From Micromonospora sp. AMSO31t (GTDB lineage: Bacteria; Actinomycetota; Actinomycetes; Mycobacteriales; Micromonosporaceae), in the NCBI RefSeq assembly GCF_008868175.1, contig NZ_WBKT01000008.1:20916-84915 (forward strand): 64,000 nt of DNA, given 5' to 3'. The position numbers and the translations under genes were made by a program. The stretch's first letter is position 1. Each line of letters begins with the position of its first letter. The notes below the pieces were generated by a model. It was not told where the DNA came from. It worked only from the letters and a program-made list of their open reading frames with translations, and made no database searches. Shown piece after piece: positions 23,394-31,677 of this stretch.

Positions 23394-25039
23394 AGGTAGC
23401 GGTGCACGAGCGAGACCGCCATGGCGCCCTCGCCCACGGCCGAGGCCACCCGCTTCACCGACTCGGCCCGCACGTCACCGGCGGCGAAGACGCCGGGCAT
23501 GCTGGACTCCAGGTGGTACGGGTCGCGGGGCAGGGCCCAGCCGGCCGGCCGCCGGCCTCCCCGGGTCAGGTCCGGCCCGGTGAGGACGAAGCCCCGGCTG
23601 TCCCGGGCGACCGCGCCGTCGAGCCAGTCGGTGTGCGGCTCCGCGCCGATGAACACGAACAGCCACGAGGTGTCGACCCGCCGCGTCGCTCCGGTGCGGG
23701 TGTCGCGCAGGGTCACCTCCTCCAGGTGCTCCTGGCCGGCGCCGCCTACCACCTCGGTGTGCGGGTGGACCTCGATGGTGTCGATCCGGGCGATCTGCTC
23801 GATCAGGTAGCTGGACATCGAGCGGGTCAGGTCGTCACCGCGGATCAGCAGGTGCACCCGGCGGGCGTACCGGGAGAAGTGCACGGCGGCCTGGCCGGCG
23901 GAGTTCGCGCCGCCGACGATGTAGACGTCCTCCCCCGAGCAGCTCGGCGCCTCGCTGGCCACCGAGCCGTAGAAGCAGCCCCGGCCGGTCAGCTCGGCCA
24001 GTCCGGGCGCGGGCAGCATCCGGTAGGAGACGCCGGTGGCCAGCACCACCGTGTGCGCGGCGACGCTGCTGCCGTCGGCGAACCGCAGCACCCGCGCCCC
24101 ACCGGCGTCCTCCAGGGACACCACCTCGCGGGCGCTGAGCAGTTCGGCGCCGAACCGCAGCGCCTGCCGGCGGGCCCGATCGGTCAGCTGGAGGCCGGAG
24201 ACGCCGTCCGGGAAGCCCAGGTAGTTCTCGATCCGGCTGCTCTGCCCGGCCTGGCCGCCGGTGGCCCGCCGCTCGATGAGCACCGTCCGCAGCCCCTCGG
24301 AGGCGCCGTAGACGGCGGCGCCGAGCCCGGCCGGGCCCGCGCCGACCACCACCAGGTCGTAGAACTCCGCGGCCGGCGTCGTGGCCAGCCCGACCTGCGC
24401 GGCCAGGTCGGCCGTCGTGGGCTGCACCAGCGACTTGCCGTCGGCCGTCACGACCAGGGGTACGTCGTTCGCGGTCACCCCGGCCGCCGCGAGCAGCTCG
24501 GCGCCCTCCGCCTCGTCGGCGAGCACCCAGCGGAACGGCACCAGGTTGCGGGCCAGGAAGTCCCGGGCCTTGAACGACGGTGCGGACCAGCGGTGCCCGA
24601 CCACGCGCAGCTCGGCCGTGGCCGTGGCCGCGCCGGCCGTCCACGACTCCAACAGCTGGTCCAGCACCGGGTAGAGCTTCTCCTCCGGCGGGTGCCACGG
24701 CTTGAGCAGGTAGTGGTCGAGGTCGACCACGTTGATCGCGTTGATCGCGGCGTCGGTGTCGGCGTACGCGGTGAGCAGCACCCGGCGCGCGGTGGGGAAG
24801 AGGTCCATGGCGGCCTCGAGGAACTCGATGCCGTTCATCTGCGGCATCCGGTAGTCGGCGACCAGCACCGCCACCTGCTCGCCGCGAAGCTTCAGCTCGC
24901 GCAGCGCCTCCAGCGCCGCCTCGGCGGAGTCGGCCCGCACCACCCGGTAGCGGTCGCCGTAGCGGCGCCGCAGGTCGCGGGCGACCGCCCGGGAGACGGC
25001 CGGGTCGTCGTCGACGGTGAGGATCGCGGGGTTGGGCAT
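23381..25039 (-). CDS. receiver domain fused to thioredoxin-reductase-like flavoprotein
   Basis: 552-aa fusion. Residues 1-125 are a response-regulator receiver with Asp10/Asp11, phospho-acceptor Asp62, Thr90 and Lys113. About 125-220 look like a thioredoxin/glutaredoxin-fold segment. From about 230 to the end is an FAD/NAD(P) oxidoreductase of thioredoxin-reductase type: VVVGAGPAGLGAAVYG for FAD, a second Rossmann motif VYIVGGANSAGQAA, and AAGDVRAESVKRVASAVGEGA. The usual redox-active CxxC is missing; the site reads GCFYGSVASEA with a lone Cys. Phosphorylation by the cNMP kinase downstream may therefore control an electron transfer that does not use a dithiol. NCBI uses a fused response regulator/thioredoxin-disulfide reductase name for such proteins; physiology is unknown. 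Confidence 0.87.
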   Translation of the reverse strand: MPNPAILTVDDDPAVSRAVARDLRRRYGDRYRVVRADSAEAALEALRELKLRGEQVAVLVADYRMPQMNGIEFLEAAMDLFPTARRVLLTAYADTDAAINAINVVDLDHYLLKPWHPPEEKLYPVLDQLLESWTAGAATATAELRVVGHRWSAPSFKARDFLARNLVPFRWVLADEAEGAELLAAAGVTANDVPLVVTADGKSLVQPTTADLAAQVGLATTPAAEFYDLVVVGAGPAGLGAAVYGASEGLRTVLIERRATGGQAGQSSRIENYLGFPDGVSGLQLTDRARRQALRFGAELLSAREVVSLEDAGGARVLRFADGSSVAAHTVVLATGVSYRMLPAPGLAELTGRGCFYGSVASEAPSCSGEDVYIVGGANSAGQAAVHFSRYARRVHLLIRGDDLTRSMSSYLIEQIARIDTIEVHPHTEVVGGAGQEHLEEVTLRDTRTGATRRVDTSWLFVFIGAEPHTDWLDGAVARDSRGFVLTGPDLTRGGRRPAGWALPRDPYHLESSMPGVFAAGDVRAESVKRVASAVGEGAMAVSLVHRYLEAQ

Positions 25040-25097
25040 GGCGTCTACTAAAGCACCCCCGCCGGCCGACCCCCACCACGCGCGGTCCCCGCCCGGT

Positions 25098-25883
25098 TCA
25101 GTCGGGCCGGCCGCGCTCGCGGGGCGGCACCGGGTCGGCGTACGCCCCCGGCGGTCCGCTGTAGCGCCGGCCGTGCGGGTAGGGCAGCGCGTTGGGCGTG
25201 CAGCCGTGCAGGCCCAGGGTCTGCTGCTGCATCACCGGCGCCGGCCGGCCCCGTCCCGGGCACCGCTCGTGCCCGTGCCCGAGCCGGTGGCCGACCTCGT
25301 GGTTGACCATGTACCGGCGGTAGGTGGCGAGGCCCGCGCCGTAGCCCGGCACACCGCCGGCCCAGCGGGCGACGTTGAGCACCACCCGGTCGCCGTGGCG
25401 GCAGGAGGTGTAGCCGTCCGGCCGGTCCTGGCACAGCTCGTCGCGGGTGCCGGGGGTGGCGAGGTAGACGGTGAAGTCGGCCGGCTGGTCCCGCCCGACC
25501 CGGCGCAGGGCGAGGCTGCCGTCCGCGGTCCAGCCCTGCGGGTCGTTCAGGATGCGGGCGACCTCCGCGCCGAAGTCGGCCGGCGGCACCCCGTGGATGT
25601 CGCCCTCCACCGCGACCCGGTAACGCAGCAGCCGGCGCATACTCCTCGGGGTGGCGGGCTCCGCGGCGGCGAACCGCCATCGGCCGTGGCCGTGGCCGGC
25701 ATAGCCGATCCGGACCGGAGGCTGCCGGGCGGACGCCGGCGCCGCCGCCCGCGCGGTGGCGGCCGGAGCGGCGGGCGGCGCGCCGGCGGCCCGGCCGGAC
25801 GCGGGCGGCGCGCAGCCGGACACCAGCGTGACCAGCAGTAGCATCGTCCCGCCACCGCGAGCCCGGTCCACGGTTCTCGTCAT
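25098..25883 (-). CDS. DUF3152 lipoprotein with metalloprotease-like motif
   Basis: 261-aa exported protein. The signal peptide ends in a lipobox LVSGC (Cys about residue 24), so the mature form should be lipid-anchored outside the membrane, followed by an Ala/Pro-rich spacer. The C-terminal domain (about 85-255) matches DUF3152: YRVAVEGDIHGV, FGAEVARILNDPQGW, GYTSCRHGDRVVLN and the zinc-protease-like NHEVGHRLGHGHERC, an HExxHxxGHxH arrangement. Activity has not been shown for the family to my knowledge. ATG 25883 is chosen for its GGGAG and the signal peptide; the longer frame has no support. It is divergent from the ECF sigma factor gene. Confidence 0.83.
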   Translation of the reverse strand: MTRTVDRARGGGTMLLLVTLVSGCAPPASGRAAGAPPAAPAATARAAAPASARQPPVRIGYAGHGHGRWRFAAAEPATPRSMRRLLRYRVAVEGDIHGVPPADFGAEVARILNDPQGWTADGSLALRRVGRDQPADFTVYLATPGTRDELCQDRPDGYTSCRHGDRVVLNVARWAGGVPGYGAGLATYRRYMVNHEVGHRLGHGHERCPGRGRPAPVMQQQTLGLHGCTPNALPYPHGRRYSGPPGAYADPVPPRERGRPD

Positions 25884-25962
25884 CGTCGGTCTCCCTCGCC
25901 GTCGGTGGTGCGCAGGGAGGAGGACGGGTGGCCCGGTGCCAAAGTTGGTCCGGCGGGGACTC

Positions 25963-25986
25963 AACCTTTCGCCCGCCTCACCCGTC
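25963..25986 (+). promoter_or_regulatory. ECF-type promoter upstream of the sigma factor gene
   Basis: AACC (25963-25966) and CGTC (25983-25986) are 16 bp apart, the classic spacing and cores of extracytoplasmic-function sigma promoters, 31 bp before the start codon of an ECF sigma gene. Autoregulation is the natural reading. Confidence 0.55.
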
Positions 25987-26017
25987 CTGTACCAGGTGGG
26001 ACGTGGAGAGGGCGGGC

Positions 26018-26521
26018 ATGGCCCGGGGTGACGCGGAGTTCGTCGAGTTCGCCACGGCGGCGTCCGCGCGGCTGGTGCACGCCGCCTTCCTGATGACGGG
26101 CAACCATCACCAGGCCGAGGACGCGGCCCAGACCGCGCTGGTCCGCACCTACGCGTCGTGGTCGCGGGTCCGCAACGGCGACGCCTACGGCTACGCCCGG
26201 TCGGTGCTCGTGAACCATCTCGTGGACGCCTGGCGGCGGCCGATCCGGGAGTACCCCACCGAGGACCTCCCGGAGCCGCACGGCGGCGACGTGGCGGACG
26301 AGGTGGCGACCCGGCGCTGGCTGCTCGCCATCCTCGGCACGCTCACCGCGCGCGAGCGGGCCGTCGTCGTGCTGCGTCACTACTTCGACCTTCCGGAGGC
26401 CCAGGTGGCCCGCGAACTCGACGTCTCGGTGGGCACCGTCAAGAGCACCGGTTCCCGCGCCCTGGAGAAGCTGCGCAGCGCGGGCCTCACCGCGCCCGAG
26501 CCGCAGGGGACGCGGCGATGA
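26018..26521 (+). CDS. SigE-family ECF RNA polymerase sigma factor
   Basis: 167-aa sigma factor. Region 2 (about 8-75) includes FVEFATAASARLVHAAFLMTG, then AEDAAQTALVRTYASW and YARSVLVNHLVDAWRR for -10 recognition. Region 4 (about 105-155) has LTARERAVVVLRHYFDLPEAQVARELDVSVGTVKS, a clean helix-turn-helix for -35 recognition. It is of the actinomycete SigE-type subfamily with short linkers. ATG 26018 follows a GGAGAGGGCGGG purine run. The next gene starts inside its stop codon (ATGA at 26518-26521), the typical arrangement of a sigma gene with its membrane regulator. Confidence 0.92.
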   Translation: MARGDAEFVEFATAASARLVHAAFLMTGNHHQAEDAAQTALVRTYASWSRVRNGDAYGYARSVLVNHLVDAWRRPIREYPTEDLPEPHGGDVADEVATRRWLLAILGTLTARERAVVVLRHYFDLPEAQVARELDVSVGTVKSTGSRALEKLRSAGLTAPEPQGTRR

Positions 26522-27249
26522 ACGAGGTGGACGAGCTGCGCCGGGCCATGCGGGCGGCCGAGCGGGCCGACCGGAACGGTCCCGACCTCGCCGTGATCAT
26601 GCGCGAGGGCCGGCGGGTGCGCCGCCGCCGGCGCGTCGCCGGGACCGGCGCGGTCGCGGTGGCGGTGGCCGCGGTGGTCATCGGCGTCGGTGGCACCGTG
26701 GCGCGGAGCCGCGCGCCGGAGCCGCCACTGCCGGCGCCGGTCGCCACGGCGCCCGTCGTCGCGCCGACGGCGACCGCCGACCCCGCTCCGACGGAACTGC
26801 GGCCCCGACCGGTCGGGGCAGTGGTGGGCAGCGGCATCCGGTACGGCGCCGACGAGCGGGTCTTCTACGTGGTGCCCGTCGACGTCCCCGAGCTGCCCGG
26901 GGTGACGATCGGCCTGGCCGCCGGCCGGCGCTCCCCCGCCGGGGAGCTGACCACCGACTACCTGGTCAACGACGTGGCCGGCAGCGACCGCCGGCCGGGG
27001 TTCCACCAGATCGGCTACGACCCGCAGGCACGGGTGCCCTCCGCCGTCCCGGTACCCACCTTCGGGTACTTCGTGGGGCCGGCCGCCCGGATCGTCGGCA
27101 CCGTCGACGGCCGCCACGTCGAGGCCCGGCTGGCCCGGTGGAGCGAGGACCCCCGGCTGGTGATCTTCTGGTTCGACCCGGGGGTGCTCGCCCCCGGCGA
27201 ACCCCTGGACGGGATCGTCGCCCGCGACGCCCGGGGCCGGAGGCTGTGA
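26518..27249 (+). CDS. membrane-anchored partner of the ECF sigma factor (putative anti-sigma)
   Basis: 243-aa single-pass membrane protein. A short cytoplasmic segment (1-38, rich in Arg and Glu), one transmembrane helix (about 40-62, VAGTGAVAVAVAAVVIGVGG), a Pro/Ala-rich spacer (65-95) and an extracellular domain of about 145 residues. No zinc-binding ZAS motif (HxxxCxxC) is present, so it is not a classical zinc anti-sigma factor; the cytoplasmic part is short but could hold the sigma factor. Position and ATGA overlap argue for a functional pair. The extracellular domain is not one I recognise. Confidence 0.75.
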   Translation: MNEVDELRRAMRAAERADRNGPDLAVIMREGRRVRRRRRVAGTGAVAVAVAAVVIGVGGTVARSRAPEPPLPAPVATAPVVAPTATADPAPTELRPRPVGAVVGSGIRYGADERVFYVVPVDVPELPGVTIGLAAGRRSPAGELTTDYLVNDVAGSDRRPGFHQIGYDPQARVPSAVPVPTFGYFVGPAARIVGTVDGRHVEARLARWSEDPRLVIFWFDPGVLAPGEPLDGIVARDARGRRL

Positions 27250-27329
27250 CCGACCCCCGTGTCGTCGCCGGCCCGGGCGACGGTTCTAGGCTGGATGGCA
27301 GCACGGGGCGTTGACCAGGGAGGATCGCC

Positions 27330-27791
27330 ATGAGCCAGACCGAGCGGACCGACATCGCGGACGAGTGGAACGTGGCCGAGGACGACGGCGTCCTGGACGC
27401 CTCGGACACCCTCGACGACGACCGGACGGGCGACCCCCTCGACACCGGCATCGCCGCCGCCGACCACTGGAGCGGGGCGAACCGGTTCGGCACCACGCCC
27501 GCCGAGGAGCGGGCCGGCGAGTCCCTCGCGCAGCTGCTCGCCCAGGAGGAGCCGGACCTCGACCCGTACGCCGAGGCGACCGACGACGAGGACGAGCTGA
27601 CCCGCCGGGGCTACGAGCGGGAGGCGCGCACCGGACGCCTGGTGGCCGACGACGCGGGCCTCGGCGAGGACGAGCAGGCGGACTCGGTCGCCTGGGACGC
27701 GGGCATCGACGGGGGCGCGGCCAGCGCCGAGGAGGCCGCCGTGCACCTGGTCGACGACCCGAACGGCCCAGGGGACGGCCCGCTGCGCTGA
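27330..27791 (+). CDS. DUF5709 family acidic protein
   Basis: 153-aa strongly acidic soluble protein, rich in Asp, Glu and Ala. It carries the DUF5709 pattern: DVLDASDTLDDDR-like segment near the N-terminus, then GDPLDTGIAAADHW, TPAEERAGESLAQLLAQEEPD and a C-terminal EEAAVHLVDD. It is widespread in actinobacteria and of unknown role. GGGAGGA lies about 6 nt before ATG 27330. It converges on the unknown membrane gene, with a nested hairpin between. Confidence 0.82.
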   Translation: MSQTERTDIADEWNVAEDDGVLDASDTLDDDRTGDPLDTGIAAADHWSGANRFGTTPAEERAGESLAQLLAQEEPDLDPYAEATDDEDELTRRGYEREARTGRLVADDAGLGEDEQADSVAWDAGIDGGAASAEEAAVHLVDDPNGPGDGPLR

Positions 27792-27796
27792 CGCCG

Positions 27797-27830
27797 GACG
27801 GTCGGAACGCGCTCGTTCCGTCACACCGTC
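27797..27830. terminator. nested hairpin between convergent genes
   Basis: CGGAACG (27803-27809) pairs with CGTTCCG (27814-27820) around the tetraloop CGCT; outside it GACGGT (27797-27802) pairs with ACCGTC (27825-27830). It is a plausible bidirectional terminator; the outer arm just enters the end of the minus-strand gene. Confidence 0.55.
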
Positions 27831-28524
27831 AGCAGTGCTCGCCGGTCTCCCAGTGCATCTTGCTGCCACCGAAGGGCACCACGCCCGGCTTCAGGGTCTG
27901 CGGGATGCTCGCGCCGCCGGACACCACGTACCAGGGCCCGCAGGTGTCCGGGGTGACCAGGTGCATGGTCCAGGTCGGCGACGACCGGTCCAGGTAGCGG
28001 ACCTGGGACCGGTACAGCGTCGCGCCGCCGTCGGCGGTGCGGCGGTAGGTGGCCCAGAAGACCCGGATGCGCTCGCCCGGGCAGAGCTGGTCGGTCCACT
28101 CGCCGTCGGTCCGGGCCGCGACCTTCACCACGCCGTCGGTGAACACCTGGACCACGTCCACCACGCCGGCCCGGGTGCAGCTCGGCCGTGGGGTGCGGGT
28201 CGTCGCGCGGGGCCGCGGGGCGGCGCCCGTGGTCGACCGGGCCGGCGCGGGCCGCCGCGTCGGCGTCGACGCGCGGGCGGGCGTGGCCGTCGGGCTCGCC
28301 GGGACCGGAACGGCGCTCGGGGTGGCGGTCTCGGTGCTCGGCGGCAGCGACGTCGGCGCGGCGACGGCGCGGGCCGCCGGTCGCTCCGGACCGGGCCCGG
28401 TCACGGCGACCACGGCGAACGCCACCGCGACGGCCGCGGCGAGACCGGCCGCCGGCAGCAGCCAGCGCCGTCGGGGCCGGCTCGCCTCCGGTACGTCGGG
28501 GGTGGTGTCCTGCGGCTCGGACAT
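27829..28524 (-). CDS. membrane-anchored protein of unknown function
   Basis: 231 aa. A cytoplasmic N-terminus of about 20 residues ending RPRRRW, one transmembrane helix (about 22-43), then a long Pro/Thr/Ala-rich stalk (45-115) and a C-terminal domain of about 115 residues with four cysteines, including SCTRAGVVDVVQVFTDGVVKV, QLCPGERIRVFWATY and TPDTCGPWYVV. The stalk and Cys content indicate an extracellular domain held off the membrane. I do not recognise the domain. ATG 28524 has GGAG about 8 nt upstream; the much longer open frame upstream overlaps the phospholipase gene and is a shadow. Confidence 0.72.
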   Translation of the reverse strand: MSEPQDTTPDVPEASRPRRRWLLPAAGLAAAVAVAFAVVAVTGPGPERPAARAVAAPTSLPPSTETATPSAVPVPASPTATPARASTPTRRPAPARSTTGAAPRPRATTRTPRPSCTRAGVVDVVQVFTDGVVKVAARTDGEWTDQLCPGERIRVFWATYRRTADGGATLYRSQVRYLDRSSPTWTMHLVTPDTCGPWYVVSGGASIPQTLKPGVVPFGGSKMHWETGEHC

Positions 28525-28678
28525 GCGGGCTCCGGAGGGGGCGGAGGCGAGGACTCGCCAGGGTGCGTGGATCTTACGGCGTTGGCGCAACGCTCTCGTT
28601 CCGGACACGTGAGATCCATCTGGCGCCAATAGCGTGCCACCCGCCAATCGTTCGGCGTCAGTCAGGTGGTGCTCTGTC

Positions 28679-30751
28679 ATGGCAAGTGTTGACCGTCGAA
28701 ATTTCCTGAAGATGATGAGCGCTCCGGTGGCGGCGGCCGCCCTGCCGGTGGACTTCAGCAAGGCCCTCGCCATCCCGGCGAACAACCGGACCGGTTCGAT
28801 CGAGGACGTCGAGCACGTCATCTTCCTCATGCAGGAGAACCGGTCCTTCGACCACTTCTTCGGCACCCTGCGCGGGGTCCGGGGCTTCGCGGACCCGCAC
28901 CCGGTGACGCTGCCCTCCGGCCGGAGCGTCTGGCACCAGCCGAACGGCTCCACCGACCTGCTGCCCTTCCGGCCCGAGGTGCCGGACCTCGGGCAGACCT
29001 TCCTGCCGGACCCGCCGCACGGGTGGGCCGACACCCACGGCGCCTGGAACGGCGGCCGGTACGACCGGTGGGTGCCCAACAAGGGCGTGGTCACCATGAC
29101 CCACCACACCCGCGGCGACCTGCCGTACCACTTCGCGCTCGCCGACGCCTTCACCGTCTGCGACAACTACCACTGCTCGGTGCTGGCCTCGACCGACCCC
29201 AACCGCTACCACATGTGGACCGGCTGGGTCGGCAACGACGGCAAGGGCGGCGGCCCGGTCATCGACAACGCCGAGGCGGGCTACGACTGGTCCACCTACC
29301 CGGAGCGGCTGGAGCGCGCCGGAGTGTCCTGGAAGGTCTACCAGGACGTCGGCCTGGGCCTGACCGCCGAGGGCTACTGGGGCTGGACCGGGGACCCGTT
29401 CATCGGCAACTACGGGGACAACTCGCTGCTCTACTTCCACCAGTACCAGAACGCCCGGCCCGGCAACCCGCTGGCGGACCGGGCGAAGACCGGGACCGAG
29501 ATCTCGAAGCAGGACCGCTCCCCCGAGGCGCTGCTGGCCGACTTCCGGCGGGACGTGGCGAACGGCACGCTGCCGCAGGTCTCCTGGATCGTCGCGCCGG
29601 AGGCCTACAGCGAGCACCCGAACTGGGGTCCCGACTACGGCGCCTGGTACATGTCCCAGGTCGTCGACATCCTGGCCAGCCACCCCGAGGTGTGGAGCAA
29701 GATGGCCCTGTTCATCACGTACGACGAGGAGGGCGGCTTCTTCGACCACCTGGTGCCGCCGACGCCGCCGCAGAGCCGCGCCGAGGGCCTGTCCACCGTG
29801 CCCACCACCAACGAGGTCTTCCCCGGTGACGCCCGGCGGGCCGCCGGCCCGTACGGCCTCGGCATCCGGGTGCCGATGATCGTCGTCTCGCCGTGGACCC
29901 GCGGCGGCTGGGTCAACTCGCAGGTGTTCGACCACACCTCGCTGATCCGCTTCCTGGAGACCCGGTTCGCCAAGGGCAGGGCCGACCTGGTCGAGTCCAA
30001 CATCACGCCCTGGCGCCGCGCGGTGGTCGGCGACCTGACCAGCGCGTTCGACTTCCGGACCCCGAACGCCTCGCCGCGGGTGAAGCTGCCCGACACCGCC
30101 GACCTCAAGCCGGTCGACCTCACCCGCCAGCCCGACGAGGTGCCGGTGCCGCCGGCCGAGGAGCGCCTGCCCCGCCAGGAGCGGGGGGTACGGCCCGCCC
30201 GGGCCCTCCCGTACACCCTGCACGTGGACGGGCGGGCCGCCGGCACCTCGTTCCACCTCGACTTCCGCAACTCCGGCGGCGCCACCGGCGTCTTCGGGGT
30301 CCGCTCGGCCGACCCGGCCCAGCCGCCGCGCACCTACACGGTGGAGCCGGGCCGGCAGGTGAGCGACACCTGGGACGCCACCGCCGGGTACGACCTCGAG
30401 GTGCACGGCCCCAACGGCTTCTTCCGCCGCTTCACCGGCGGCACGGGTGCCGGCGTCGACGTCCGGGCGCGGTACGACGAGCGCGACCACCACGTCGGCC
30501 TGACCCTGGTGAACCGGGGCGCGAAGCGGGTCGAGGTGACCGTCGCGGACCGCTACCAGTCGAAGCGCACCAGGCTGTCGCTCAAGCCGGGTGAGACGGC
30601 CTCGCCGTCGTGGTCGCTGTCCCGGGCGCACGGCTGGTACGACCTCACCGTGACGGTCTCCGCCGACGCCGCGTTCGCGGTCCGGTACGCCGGTCACGTC
30701 GAGAACGGCAAGCCCAGCATCAGCGACCCGGCCATGGGCGGCCTCATCTGA
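28679..30751 (+). CDS. plcN: Tat-secreted phosphocholine-specific phospholipase C
   Basis: 690-aa exported phospholipase. The N-terminus has a twin-arginine signal (VDRRNFLKMM then an Ala-rich core). Residues about 35-450 are the phosphoesterase domain of the PlcH/PlcN/AcpA family: HVIFLMQENRSFDHFFGTL (the catalytic-Thr position of acid phosphatases is replaced by the ENRSFDH motif used here), PNRYHMWTGW, and TYDEEGGFFDHLVPP with metal ligands. Two C-terminal DUF756 beta domains follow (about 510-600 and 605-690). Enzymes of this type release phosphocholine from phosphatidylcholine or sphingomyelin. The first in-frame ATG upstream lacks the signal context, so 28679 is preferred. Symbol given by family resemblance. 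Confidence 0.9.
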   Translation: MASVDRRNFLKMMSAPVAAAALPVDFSKALAIPANNRTGSIEDVEHVIFLMQENRSFDHFFGTLRGVRGFADPHPVTLPSGRSVWHQPNGSTDLLPFRPEVPDLGQTFLPDPPHGWADTHGAWNGGRYDRWVPNKGVVTMTHHTRGDLPYHFALADAFTVCDNYHCSVLASTDPNRYHMWTGWVGNDGKGGGPVIDNAEAGYDWSTYPERLERAGVSWKVYQDVGLGLTAEGYWGWTGDPFIGNYGDNSLLYFHQYQNARPGNPLADRAKTGTEISKQDRSPEALLADFRRDVANGTLPQVSWIVAPEAYSEHPNWGPDYGAWYMSQVVDILASHPEVWSKMALFITYDEEGGFFDHLVPPTPPQSRAEGLSTVPTTNEVFPGDARRAAGPYGLGIRVPMIVVSPWTRGGWVNSQVFDHTSLIRFLETRFAKGRADLVESNITPWRRAVVGDLTSAFDFRTPNASPRVKLPDTADLKPVDLTRQPDEVPVPPAEERLPRQERGVRPARALPYTLHVDGRAAGTSFHLDFRNSGGATGVFGVRSADPAQPPRTYTVEPGRQVSDTWDATAGYDLEVHGPNGFFRRFTGGTGAGVDVRARYDERDHHVGLTLVNRGAKRVEVTVADRYQSKRTRLSLKPGETASPSWSLSRAHGWYDLTVTVSADAAFAVRYAGHVENGKPSISDPAMGGLI

Positions 30752-30765
30752 TCCTCGTCCGACCG

Positions 30766-30807
30766 CGAGGTGACCGTCCACCCCCGACCGGGCGGGCGGT
30801 CACCTCG
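30766..30807 (+). terminator. hairpin after the phospholipase gene
   Basis: CGAGGTGACCG (30766-30776) pairs perfectly with CGGTCACCTCG (30797-30807), with a 20-nt GC-rich loop that can fold further. It begins 15 nt after the stop codon. Confidence 0.55.
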
Positions 30808-30907
30808 GGCCGCGGTGGGGCGTCGCCTATCCGACGCCGGTGTTCCCCCGCCGCGGCCTCAGGCCGTTCACTGTCGCCACGCCGCACCAGTGGAAGGGGT
30901 CCCGCAC

Positions 30908-31663
30908 ATGACGATCAGCCACCGCACCGTGGGTCACGGAGCGCACCGGGTGCTGGCCCTGCACGGGTGGTTCGGCTCGGCGAAGGGCTGGGGCTGGCTG
31001 CCGGAGCTGATCGACGTCGAGCGCTTCACCTGGGCGTTCCCGGACTACCGGGGCTACGGCGCGCGCACCGACGTCGCCGGCGAGCACACCATGGCCGAGA
31101 TCTCCCGCGACGCCCTGGCGCTGGTCGACTCCCTCGGCTGGGACAGCTTCTCGGTGGTCGGGCACTCCATGGGCGGCAGCGCCGCCCAGCGGGTCCTCGC
31201 CGACGCCCCCGGGCGGGTGAGCCACCTCGTCGGCATCAGCCCGGTCCCGGCGAGCGGCGTGCCGTTCGACCTCCAGGGCTGGACGCTGTTCGACGGGGCC
31301 GCGGCCGAGCCGGCCAACCGGCGCGCGATCATCGACCTGACCACCGGCAACCGGCTGTCCGGCCGCTGGCTCGACGAGATGGTCCGGTTCTCCCTCGCCC
31401 ACTCCACGCCGGAGGCGTTCGGCGCGTACCTCACCGCCTGGGCGCGGACCGACTTCACCGACGACGTGAAGGGCAACCCGGTGCCGGCGCTCGCCGTCGT
31501 CGGCGAGCACGACCCCGCGCTGGGCGCCGAAACGATGCGCGAGACCTGGCTGCGCCACTACCCCAACGCCCGGCTCGAGGTGCTCGCCAACGCGGGCCAC
31601 TACGCCATGTACGAGACCCCGGTGCGGCTGGCCACGGTCATCGAGGAGTTCCTCGGGCAGTAG
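30908..31663 (+). CDS. alpha/beta hydrolase
   Basis: 251-aa cytosolic serine hydrolase. Visible are the oxyanion loop LHGWFGSAKGW (about 18-28), the elbow VGHSMGG (Ser about residue 83), an Asp in VGEHDPALG and His in NAGHYAMYE near the C-terminus, a full catalytic triad. The middle cap region is small. The family is too broad to give a substrate; esterase or C-C hydrolase are equally possible. GGAAGGGG lies about 10 nt before ATG 30908, which is preferred over an upstream in-frame start. It converges on the methyltransferase gene. Confidence 0.82.
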   Translation: MTISHRTVGHGAHRVLALHGWFGSAKGWGWLPELIDVERFTWAFPDYRGYGARTDVAGEHTMAEISRDALALVDSLGWDSFSVVGHSMGGSAAQRVLADAPGRVSHLVGISPVPASGVPFDLQGWTLFDGAAAEPANRRAIIDLTTGNRLSGRWLDEMVRFSLAHSTPEAFGAYLTAWARTDFTDDVKGNPVPALAVVGEHDPALGAETMRETWLRHYPNARLEVLANAGHYAMYETPVRLATVIEEFLGQ

Positions 31664-31677
31664 CGGCGCGACGGCGC

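Noticed and set aside
29893..30594. Second reading frame inside the phospholipase C gene
   Set aside because: It is a frame-shifted copy of the same region with Arg/Pro-rich composition; the phospholipase frame has complete family motifs there.
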